49,568 bases of DNA. Source: Chitinophaga tropicalis. Its GTDB lineage: Bacteria; Bacteroidota; Bacteroidia; Chitinophagales; Chitinophagaceae. The notes below the pieces were generated by a model that was not told the origin of the DNA, did no database searches, and saw only the letters and a list, made by a program, of their open reading frames with translations. The position numbers and the translations under genes are program-made. The stretch is from assembly GCF_009758205.1 (NCBI RefSeq), contig NZ_WRXN01000023.1, positions 1 through 49,568 of the forward strand. The letters are read 5' to 3'. Below are positions 42,283-49,568 of the stretch, piece after piece. Within the stretch, counting starts at the first letter, position 1; every line of letters starts with the position of its first letter.

Positions 42283-44820
42283 TTAATTCTTAAGCTCCCC
42301 AGCCACTTTCTTCATATAATCACTCTGCTTAAGCAACCCTGCTTTCTTATCAGCACTCGCAATAGACGCCTGTTTAGCCTTACTATCTGCAATAGGAAGC
42401 AGCATCCCTGCCAATCCTTCATTGATCATTTTATTATTAAAAAGCTTAGCCATTTTCTGTATCTGCTCTACACCCTTCAATACCGCATCAGTATTATCAA
42501 CCTTTGCCAGTATAGTAAGATACAGCACTGCTGCATCTACTTTTTCCTGTCCGCTGGCATCATTAAACGTTTTCGCGAAGAAATCAATATCATTTTCACT
42601 TCCTTTCTTTGCATACACGGCAACAATGGCAGTGCTCAACGCACCCCTGGAATCTTTTTCCAGTTGTTTACCCAGTGCATAGGCTTTGTCAAGGTCCAGT
42701 GCAGCCAGTGCTTCCAGTGCAGCGCCTGCTGCTGCATATGAACTATCTTTTGTAGCAGTTTCAAACAGGGAGGTCAGCTGTATATCCTGTAATGTGCCTA
42801 ACTGTGTAAGTGCCGCTGCACGTACAGTAGAGCTTTCATCTTTTTCAGCAAGGGTACGTAAAACAGGCAGCGCCTGAGCTTTCATCTCCGGATCATCCAG
42901 TTTTAATCCGTTAATGGTCAGCGCACGCAGTCCGTAGAATTTATCTTTCAGCGCCGCCAGTACTACTTTACGTGCTTCCGCATTGGCAGCCTGCTCTTTC
43001 AGACAAGCCTCTATTGCTTCACGACGATCCAGGTATTGTGGTGCATGAGAGTACTGGAAAACGTAGGTGCTGATATCCCTGTTCTCTTTCTTCACTGCCA
43101 GCAGCACTTTATCTGCATCAAAGTTTACCAGGTCTGGCTGAGAAGCGCTGGGAAGGGTAAAGGTGGATACTTTACTGTCGATGATCACATTATGCCTCTG
43201 TTTCTTACCATTAGCGTAGATGTCTATCGCTACAGGCAAACGGTAAACCTTATCTCCAGCCTGTTGCTGTTGTACCGTTACGGTAACTTTTTTAGCAGTG
43301 GCGTCATAGCTGGAGCTGATATCCAGTACGGGGTATCCCTGTCCGAAATACCATTGGTTAAAGAACCAGTTCAGGTCCTGACCACTTACTTCCTCAAATG
43401 CCAGGCGAAGCTGATGAGCCTCGGCTGATTTAAAGGCATTGGTTTTCAGGTAAACGTTGAGAGACTTGAAGAAGGCGCTGTCTCCCACTACATTACGCAG
43501 CATGTTCAGGATACGGCCGCCTTTCTGGTAGCTGATAGCATCAAACATATCCTCTTTATCATGATAATGGAAGCGTACCAGGTCACGGTCGCCGGCATAC
43601 TGAGTGAACTGCAGGTAGCTTTTCATGGCTTTGTAAGCATGGTCGTCAGCCATATCTTTACCATATTTGTAGGACAGCCAGAGGTATTCGCTGTAGTCTG
43701 CAAAAGATTCATTGAGAGTAAGGTTGCTCCAGGACTCTGCAGTGGTCAGGTCGCCAAACCAGTGATGGAACAGCTCATGTGCAATAACGGCTTCATCATA
43801 ATGGTTATTATCCAGCAGTTCCCGGCTGGTTTTCTGAACAAAGTCCCCATGCAGGGTTGCAGTGGTATTTTCCATAGCGCCGGAAACATAATCACGCGCT
43901 ACTACCTGAGAGTATTTCACCCAGGGATATTCATATCCAAGCAGGTTGGAGTAGAAGGTAAGCATTTCAGGGGTATTGCCGAAAATAGCCTTTGCATAGG
44001 GAGCGTAAGCTTTTTCTACATAATAGTTTACTTCTTTCCCTTTCCACTGGTCTTTTACAATGGCGTAATCGCCTACAGCCATCATAAAGAGATAAGGGGC
44101 ATGGGGAAGGTCCATTTTCCAGGTATCAGTACGGGTACCGTCAGCATTGTTTTTCTGGCTGACCAGTTTTCCGTTGGAGAGGGTTACATATTTCTTATCT
44201 ACCGTCATGCTGATCTCTTCCGTTGTTTTCTGGTTCGTTTTATCTATAGTAGGGAACCATACGGAGTTAGCCTCGGTTTCACCCTGTGTCCAGATCTGCA
44301 CAGGTTTATCTTTTTCTGCGCCGTCAGGATTGATGAAATACAGGCCTTTGGCATCTGTAATAGCTGCGCTGCCCTGTGCCTTTATTTCTTCAGGCTTGGA
44401 TATATAGTCTATATATATAGTGTAAGATTCTGCCGCCTTGTAAGACCTATCCAGCTGTATATGCAGCTGTGAGCCGTCATAAGTATATTTTAAAGGAGTG
44501 TTCTTTCCGCCCTTTACCAGTTCTACCTGCTTGATTTCCATTTCTTTTGCGTCCAGTGTAAGGGAGTCTGTTGTATAGAAATGGGGTTTGAGGGTGACCC
44601 AGGCTTTACCGTAAAGGTATCTTTTAGCATAGTCGAAGCGTACATCCAGTTTGGTATTCACCAGGTCATTGATCCTGGTTGCTGAGCTGCGGTATATTTC
44701 AAGTGAGGGGTCTTCCTGTTTTGGTGTGGTCTGCTGTGCTGTTGCCGGCGCGTAACATAGGATTCCTGTAATACCTGCTATCAGCACGCTTCTAAGCGTT
44801 TGCTTCCAAGGTTCTAACAT
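42283..44820 (-). CDS. M1-family aminopeptidase, exported
   Basis: 845 residues from the ATG at 44820. Signal peptide (1-29), N-terminal beta domain, then the catalytic domain with GAMEN (314-318), the zinc motif HELFHHWFGD (His348, His352) and Glu371 in NESFADYSEYL at the expected spacing. The C-terminal ~250 residues are helical HEAT-like repeats (ALPVLRTLAEKDESS, ALEALAALDLD). It removes N-terminal residues from peptides in the periplasm. Length and layout match gluzincin aminopeptidases of Bacteroidota. Monocistronic. Confidence 0.95.
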   Translation of the reverse strand: MLEPWKQTLRSVLIAGITGILCYAPATAQQTTPKQEDPSLEIYRSSATRINDLVNTKLDVRFDYAKRYLYGKAWVTLKPHFYTTDSLTLDAKEMEIKQVELVKGGKNTPLKYTYDGSQLHIQLDRSYKAAESYTIYIDYISKPEEIKAQGSAAITDAKGLYFINPDGAEKDKPVQIWTQGETEANSVWFPTIDKTNQKTTEEISMTVDKKYVTLSNGKLVSQKNNADGTRTDTWKMDLPHAPYLFMMAVGDYAIVKDQWKGKEVNYYVEKAYAPYAKAIFGNTPEMLTFYSNLLGYEYPWVKYSQVVARDYVSGAMENTTATLHGDFVQKTSRELLDNNHYDEAVIAHELFHHWFGDLTTAESWSNLTLNESFADYSEYLWLSYKYGKDMADDHAYKAMKSYLQFTQYAGDRDLVRFHYHDKEDMFDAISYQKGGRILNMLRNVVGDSAFFKSLNVYLKTNAFKSAEAHQLRLAFEEVSGQDLNWFFNQWYFGQGYPVLDISSSYDATAKKVTVTVQQQQAGDKVYRLPVAIDIYANGKKQRHNVIIDSKVSTFTLPSASQPDLVNFDADKVLLAVKKENRDISTYVFQYSHAPQYLDRREAIEACLKEQAANAEARKVVLAALKDKFYGLRALTINGLKLDDPEMKAQALPVLRTLAEKDESSTVRAAALTQLGTLQDIQLTSLFETATKDSSYAAAGAALEALAALDLDKAYALGKQLEKDSRGALSTAIVAVYAKKGSENDIDFFAKTFNDASGQEKVDAAVLYLTILAKVDNTDAVLKGVEQIQKMAKLFNNKMINEGLAGMLLPIADSKAKQASIASADKKAGLLKQSDYMKKVAGELKN

Positions 44821-45049
44821 GATAATGAATTGTTTTTGCCACGAATTAACAGGAATTATCACAAATAATGACGATAGCGGCTGTTAATATTAACCAAATC
44901 ATGATAACTGGCTATTATTCATGATCATTCGTAATAGTAGTACACTTAATCCCCTTCATTCAGAGAAATCAACCGCACGCAGCGCAAAAAAATCTCCCTC
45001 AAAAATTCTTTCACCATAATATCCCCACCCTCTAACTAGTTAAAAACCT

Positions 45050-45057
45050 TATTTTTG
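45050..45057 (+). promoter_or_regulatory. -7 promoter box of the biotin-carrier gene
   Basis: TATTTTTG matches TAnnTTTG, 25 bases before the ATG. No clear -33. Confidence 0.5.
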
Positions 45058-45082
45058 CCCCGGTTCAGCTATAAAACATGTT

Positions 45083-45583
45083 ATGATAAAAGCAATCGTA
45101 AATGGTGATTTATCGTTTACTGTGGAACGAAAAGGAGCTGTGTTAACGGGTAACGGTCAACCGGTAGAATGGTCGGATGTTACATTATCCAATGGTAATC
45201 ATAGTATTATAATGGATGGGCATAGTTATATGGCCCAGGTAATAAAGATTGATCGGGAGACGAAAACCGTCACAGTTTTGATTGATCAGCAGGAATATGA
45301 GGTGTTGATAGAGGAACCGATTGATCAGTTGCTGGCAGCTATGGGTATGAAAGATGCCCTTACCAGGAAGGTGAATGACATCAAAGCGCCTATGCCGGGC
45401 CTTGTATTGAAAGTCCTGGTAGAACCGGGTCAGGCTATAAAGAAAGGAGAGCCTGTGCTTATCCTGGAAGCCATGAAAATGGAGAATGTATTCAAAGCGG
45501 TTGCCGACGCCGTTGTAAAAGAAATCCGGGTAACAGAACGTACTGCTGTGGAGAAGGGAGAGGTATTGGTGATATTGGAATAG
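45083..45583 (+). CDS. Biotin carboxyl carrier protein (acyl-CoA carboxylase subunit-like)
   Basis: 166 residues. The C-terminal biotinyl domain (about 97-166) carries the biotinylated lysine Lys132 in LEAMKMEN, with the preceding APMPGLVLKVLVEPG. The N-terminal ~95 residues are a beta-rich extension seen in propionyl-/acyl-CoA and oxaloacetate decarboxylase carriers. It carries CO2 on biotin between a biotin carboxylase and a carboxyltransferase; neither partner is in the window, so the subunit must assemble with genes elsewhere. Confidence 0.92.
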   Translation: MIKAIVNGDLSFTVERKGAVLTGNGQPVEWSDVTLSNGNHSIIMDGHSYMAQVIKIDRETKTVTVLIDQQEYEVLIEEPIDQLLAAMGMKDALTRKVNDIKAPMPGLVLKVLVEPGQAIKKGEPVLILEAMKMENVFKAVADAVVKEIRVTERTAVEKGEVLVILE

Positions 45584-45682
45584 TATTTGTATTTACCAGC
45601 TAATAATCAGTGTATAATAACACTATCAAGGAATGACGGGCCCATTGTCCGTCATTTGTAGTTATCTATCTAAGATAAATAT

Positions 45683-47425
45683 ATGGTTCAATATTTGAAA
45701 ATAAGCTTGTTCTCACTGTTTTTCCTGGGGTGGGTTGCAGGAGTATCTGCCCAGGACGCGCAGTATTTTGTATATATACAAAGCGAAAGATCACAGGTTT
45801 TCTACGTAAGATATAATGATAAGCTGATCCCTTCTTCAGATAAGGGATACCTGATCCTGTCAAAGATGCCGGCCGGCACAGCTAACCTGCGGATAGGTTT
45901 CGCTAAAAGCGAAGCCCCGGAACAGCAGTTCCAGATCCGCTTAACGGGACAGAACGACCAGGGCTACCTGCTGAAATCTGATGGGAATGGCGGACATGCG
46001 CTGTATAACCTGCAGACCTTCGCTATGATCAGGCCTTCAGAGAAAGAAACCAGAAAAGATCCGGTTATAACAGAAGCAACGCCGGCAGCTGTAACAACAG
46101 AACCTGTGGCAGCAGTTACCGAGCCTGCAGCAGCTCCGGTTCAGGCAGATACTAATAGTAGTGTTACAACTGCAGAAGTAGCGCCTGCCCCGCCCGTACC
46201 TGCAGCGCCTGTAAGCAGCGAGGAGCAGACAAAAGCCATGATGGCCTCTCTGAAGAAAGACCTGGATTCTACTTTCCCTTCCAAAGAAGGTACTGTAACT
46301 GTTGGTCCCGGTACCCGCCCGGTAAAACAACCGAATAAGTTCTCAGAAGCCCTGGATAAGGTTGTAAAGGATGACCGTCCCGAGGAAGTGATAACAGAAG
46401 AACCGGCTGCTGTTGCTCAGGCAGTAGCTCAGCCTGCGGTGCCTGCTACAGCCGTAGTGGAAGAAACGCCTGCTCCTTCAAAGAAACGTAAGAGAAGGAG
46501 AGACCGTGAACCGCTGACAGAAGAAGAACAACAGCTGCTCACTGCAGTGATGGCTGAAGAGAAAAAGGCCGCTACTGTGGAGCTGCCTCCTGCTACTTCT
46601 CCTGCGGTGGAACAACCTGCACAAACTCCGGCGCCGGCAGCGAATGAACCCGCTTCTGTGCCTGCCCCCGAAGAACCTGCAGTAACAGAGAAAGTAGATA
46701 AGAAGGAGAAAAAACAAAAGAAGAAAAAAGGAGATGATCCTGATTTCATCGACTTTATGGATACCGGCGGTCACCAGGCATCTGCGGTGGCTCCTGCAGC
46801 ATCAGTCCCGGTAACTACAGATATTCCGGCTACTGAAGAAACACAATCATCCAAAAAGAAAAAACGTAGCAAACTGGCTGAAAAGCTGGATACTATTGAT
46901 ACTACAGAACATCCCAATAACATCCTGACAGATTCAACGAGCGGTTATGCTGTAAATGATCTGTCAATCGATCATCCTAAAGAAAGTCGTAAAGACAGGA
47001 GAAAGAAGAAAGCTGCCGATGCGGAAATAGCTCCTGAAACAGTCATGGTCGCGCCTCCGGCGCCAGTTACCGGTGAAACGGTTATGTCGGAAGACAAGAA
47101 GCTGTCTCCGTCTTTAAAGATGATCAATTCAGATTGTACCAAGGTGATGGATGATGATACCTTCCGTAAGATGCTTCGCAAATTCGTAGCTGGTAAGGAT
47201 GATGATGGAATGATAGATGTTTTCCGTAAACAGACAAAGGGATATTGTCTGGAAGCATCCCAGATCAAAACATTGACCCAGTTATTGGGTACAGATGAAT
47301 CCCGTTACCGTTTGCTGGATCAGGCCTATCCTAAGGCTTACAATTCTGAAGAGTTTAGCGGGCTGGTAGATCTGTTGCAGAATGATTATTATAAGGGTCG
47401 CTTTAAAGCCATGCTTCGGAAATAG
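45683..47425 (+). CDS. Exported Pro/Ala/Lys-rich protein with C-terminal DUF4476
   Basis: 580 residues. Signal peptide (1-23); an N-terminal beta domain (about 25-115: YIQSERSQVFYVRYNDKLIP, LRIGFAKSE); then ~340 residues of low-complexity Pro/Ala/Val/Thr/Glu with lysine clusters (KKEKKQKKKKG, KKKKRSKL). The C-terminal ~105 residues fit the DUF4476 pattern (CTKVMDDDTFRKMLRKF, QIKTLTQLLGTDESRYRLLD). Likely periplasmic or surface; the disordered centre acts as a spacer. Function unknown. Confidence 0.85.
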   Translation: MVQYLKISLFSLFFLGWVAGVSAQDAQYFVYIQSERSQVFYVRYNDKLIPSSDKGYLILSKMPAGTANLRIGFAKSEAPEQQFQIRLTGQNDQGYLLKSDGNGGHALYNLQTFAMIRPSEKETRKDPVITEATPAAVTTEPVAAVTEPAAAPVQADTNSSVTTAEVAPAPPVPAAPVSSEEQTKAMMASLKKDLDSTFPSKEGTVTVGPGTRPVKQPNKFSEALDKVVKDDRPEEVITEEPAAVAQAVAQPAVPATAVVEETPAPSKKRKRRRDREPLTEEEQQLLTAVMAEEKKAATVELPPATSPAVEQPAQTPAPAANEPASVPAPEEPAVTEKVDKKEKKQKKKKGDDPDFIDFMDTGGHQASAVAPAASVPVTTDIPATEETQSSKKKKRSKLAEKLDTIDTTEHPNNILTDSTSGYAVNDLSIDHPKESRKDRRKKKAADAEIAPETVMVAPPAPVTGETVMSEDKKLSPSLKMINSDCTKVMDDDTFRKMLRKFVAGKDDDGMIDVFRKQTKGYCLEASQIKTLTQLLGTDESRYRLLDQAYPKAYNSEEFSGLVDLLQNDYYKGRFKAMLRK

Positions 47426-47602
47426 TAATCCTAGCTGGCCGTAGGCCGGAAAAGCGCCTTCAAAAGATCGCAGTTCTTTTAATTTAATTCTAGCTGGCCG
47501 CAGGCCAGAAAAGCACCCTCAAAAAATCGCAGTTCTTTTAACTTAATTCTAGCCGGCCGCAGGCCAAAAAAAATATCCTCAAAAAATGGCTTTTACCGAA
47601 GG
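47426..47602. repeat. Tandem repeat, 59-bp period, three units
   Basis: Units begin at 47426, 47485 and 47544 with TAATYCTAGCYGGCCG. Each contains the palindrome CTGGCCGCAGGCCAG or a variant, then AAAAGC...CTCAAAA, then (units 1 and 2) TCGCAGTTCTTTTAA. In the third unit the last part is replaced by the GAA-triloop terminator. Confidence 0.85.
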
Positions 47603-47620
47603 TAAAAGCCATTTTTTGAG
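47578..47620 (+). terminator. Terminator with a 20-bp perfect stem and GAA triloop
   Basis: Arms 47578-47597 and 47601-47620, loop GAA, A6/T6 inside the stem. It closes the tandem repeat after the DUF4476 gene. Confidence 0.85.
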
Positions 47621-47695
47621 CAGTTTCTTCGCATTGAAAGCTCAAACCGCTCCACTACTTCTCTTGAGTAATTCCCCCTTTTTATTTTTACACCT

Positions 47696-47703
47696 TACCT
47701 TCG
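47696..47703 (+). promoter_or_regulatory. Possible -7 box of truA
   Basis: TACCTTCG differs from TAnnTTTG at one base; 22 bases before the ATG. Confidence 0.35.
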
Positions 47704-47725
47704 CGTACTGCAAACCAGAGGGATT

Positions 47726-48478
47726 ATGAGATATTTTATAGAGGTAGCATACAAAGGAGCGGCTTTTGCCGGCTTCCAGGTACAGGATAATGCTAAGACA
47801 GTACAATCTGAGATTGATCATGCTATCAGTACCCTGATGCGAACTTCTGTGGTAACCACGGGTTCCAGTCGAACTGACGCTGGTGTCCATGCTATGCAGA
47901 ATTTCCTGCATTTTGACATGGAGCAACCATTACATCCGCAGTTCCTGTATAAAGTAAATGCTATTCTGCCATCAGATATTGTAGCCAGGCATATTTACCA
48001 GGTAGCAGATGATGCCCACTCCAGGTTTGCCGCTTTGGGGCGTTCTTACGAATACACGCTATACATGAAAAAAGACCCTTTCCTGCAGGACAGGGGATAC
48101 TTTTTCCCTTACCGCCTGGATATTCCCCTTTTGCAGGAGGCGGCAGGGATCATTAAAGAATACCAGGACTTTACTACATTTTCCAAGAGGAATACCCAGG
48201 TGAAGACCTACAACTGTGCAATTAAAGAATCTTACTGGGTGACGGGAGAGGAGAGGCTGGTGTATAATGTAACCGCTAATCGTTTCCTGCGGGGTATGGT
48301 AAGAGGATTGGTAGGAACTATGCTGAGGGTAGGAAGGGGAAAGCTATCTATAGAAGGGTTCAGGCAGGCTATAGAAAGCAGGAACTGCGTCAATGCTGAT
48401 TTTGCGGTACCTCCCCAGGGATTGTTCCTGATGAAGGTGGCATATCCTGAAGGTATGCTGGGGCAACCGGTTCAGTGA
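47726..48478 (+). CDS. truA: tRNA pseudouridine(38-40) synthase
   Basis: 250 residues. The catalytic Asp51 is in SSRTDAGVHA. N-terminal YFIEVAYKGAAFAGFQ and C-terminal NRFLRGMVRGLVGTML are typical. It converts uridine to pseudouridine at positions 38-40 of the anticodon arm. Bordered by a terminator upstream and tandem repeats downstream; monocistronic. Confidence 0.97.
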   Translation: MRYFIEVAYKGAAFAGFQVQDNAKTVQSEIDHAISTLMRTSVVTTGSSRTDAGVHAMQNFLHFDMEQPLHPQFLYKVNAILPSDIVARHIYQVADDAHSRFAALGRSYEYTLYMKKDPFLQDRGYFFPYRLDIPLLQEAAGIIKEYQDFTTFSKRNTQVKTYNCAIKESYWVTGEERLVYNVTANRFLRGMVRGLVGTMLRVGRGKLSIEGFRQAIESRNCVNADFAVPPQGLFLMKVAYPEGMLGQPVQ

Positions 48479-48488
48479 ACGGCATATC

Positions 48489-48532
48489 AGTCCACCTTTA
48501 GTCCACCTTTAGTCCGCCTTTAATCCACCTTT
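48489..48532. repeat. 11-bp tandem array A, four units
   Basis: AGTCCACCTTT repeated four times with single changes (AGTCCGCCTTT, AATCCACCTTT), starting 10 bases after the truA stop. Confidence 0.9.
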
Positions 48533-48533
48533 A

Positions 48534-48588
48534 AAGCATGTTTCAAGCATATCTTAAGCATGTCTTAAGCATGTCTTAAGCATGTTTA
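48534..48588. repeat. 11-bp tandem array B, five units
   Basis: Units AAGCATGTTTC, AAGCATATCTT, AAGCATGTCTT (twice), AAGCATGTTTA. Unrelated in sequence to array A but with the same period and only one base between them. Confidence 0.9.
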
Positions 48589-48782
48589 GTGTATGTATTG
48601 CGGTACCTAAAGTGCTCCACGGTATCCCTTAAATGTCGTTTATATATCCATCCATGTTATACCGTCTTATTACTCAATAAATTCTCTGAATTTTAAAAGG
48701 TAGTATCTCAGTTTGCCCCGCAGGGCCAAACTACTCTCGGATAAAAAATCTCAAGCTGATACACTATTTTTTAAAAGAAAAA

Positions 48783-48813
48783 TTTGGTGGTAATTTAAAA
48801 ACCACTACCTTTG
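48783..48813 (+). promoter_or_regulatory. rRNA operon promoter
   Basis: TTTG (48783-48786), 19 bases, TACCTTTG (48806-48813): a full match to the Bacteroidota consensus, about 425 bases before the 16S start. A weaker box, CACCTTTG at 48993-49000, could be a second start. Confidence 0.8.
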
Positions 48814-49239
48814 CGTCCCGCTTTGATAGAAAGCACTACACGAAAGCTCTTCCAGGTACGGTTTATTCTCCTTTTTAACAAACATCAGGTAAGCTGAAAT
48901 GCTTGCCAGTATTGTTTTTTGCAGGATTGAGAAGTTTGAAAAATAACTTTAAAAAACTTCAAAATAAATTAGGTAGGAATCAAAAAAAGATACACCTTTG
49001 CAACCCCAACGCAAACGACGCGAAACGGAAAGAGTTCTTGAAATAAAAAATGATGTCCTGGTGAAACGCGCCACACAGATCGGATCTGAGACATTAACGA
49101 AGTTGAACAACAGGTTCAACGGAAGTTCTTTGAAAGAATGGAAACAACAGCATAATAAACACAGGTAATGTTAAGCGAAAAACATTAGATACACGAACGT
49201 CTGATTTCGCGAGAAATTAGTCAGTATCAAAACTTCTTT

Positions 49240-49568
<329 letters not shown>

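Larger units (their letters stand above)
48479..49239. other. truA-rRNA intergenic region and 16S leader
   Basis: It contains two 11-bp tandem arrays (48489-48588), a small hairpin AGTTTG/CAAACT with a CCCCGCAGGG centre (about 48711-48734), the rRNA promoter and a leader of roughly 420 bases. The leader has a 7-bp hairpin GTTGAAC/GTTCAAC (49102-49120). I see no coding frame. Confidence 0.7.

Noticed and set aside
43561..44472. 303-residue plus-strand frame opposite the M1 peptidase
   Set aside because: Antisense to conserved M1 domain sequence; low-complexity hydrophobic translation typical of shadows.
48489..48588. CRISPR array
   Set aside because: Units are 11 bp without spacers; no cas genes in the window.
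48993..49000. Second rRNA promoter
   Set aside because: CACCTTTG lacks the first T of the box and has no TTTG at the right distance; noted only as possible.

Overview
The window reads as a chromosomal segment of a Chitinophaga-like bacterium (Bacteroidota, Chitinophagaceae). This rests on the start of a 16S rRNA gene at the right edge, Bacteroidota promoters of the TTTG-N19-TAnnTTTG type in front of tRNA, rRNA and several protein genes, almost no Shine-Dalgarno sequences, and family content typical of the phylum (FecR, LytS/LytTR pairs, Y_Y_Y propeller kinase, SdiA-regulated lipoprotein, DUF4476, M1 peptidase with HEAT tail). Most of the window is ordinary chromosome. The only clear mobile DNA is at the extreme left.

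Layout. 1-540: the end of an insertion sequence lies against the 3' part of a serine recombinase gene, which runs into a tRNA-Glu. 637-5381: pseudo-receiver, dienelactone hydrolase lipoprotein, Hsp20, small unknown, alpha/beta hydrolase, erythromycin-esterase-like protein. 5553-7283: LytS/LytTR pair. 7292-10270: exported sulfur-relay-like operon (Tat-exported DsrE-like protein, TsdA-like dihaem cytochrome, secreted DsrE-like protein) with an AraC regulator upstream. 10425-13905: ClC channel divergent from a Crp/Fnr regulator, then a lipoprotein and a second, identical tRNA-Glu. 14246-21139: gap-pgk, dctA and a hybrid-type propeller sensor kinase. 21199-25511: lemA/TPM operon, CheY-like regulator, FecR and a shortened ECF sigma. 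25661-31653: M20 peptidase, S4 protein, lysA and a large GAF protein of unknown role. 31732-36248: a three-part phosphoesterase/kinase-like/outer-membrane-barrel protein with an SdiA-regulated lipoprotein. 36372-42166: a tight five-gene run of an HD-PycTM membrane protein, ppk1, thioredoxin, DUF4442 and a beta-CASP metallo-hydrolase. 42283-48478: M1 peptidase, orphan biotin carrier, DUF4476 protein, truA. 48479-49568: tandem repeats, rRNA promoter, 16S start.

The strongest candidates for something under-described are three. First is the HD domain fused to a Pycsar-type membrane effector domain and apparently co-transcribed with polyphosphate kinase. Second is the exported DsrE/TsdA/DsrE operon. 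Third is a family of intergenic palindromes (core GCCGGCCGCAGGCC) that sit just ahead of perfect GAA-triloop terminators, one of them expanded into a 39-nt-arm inverted repeat. Two short tandem arrays (59-bp and 11-bp periods) flank truA.

Limits: all family assignments are from reading motifs, not from searches. Promoters are pattern matches, and operons are inferred from spacing.
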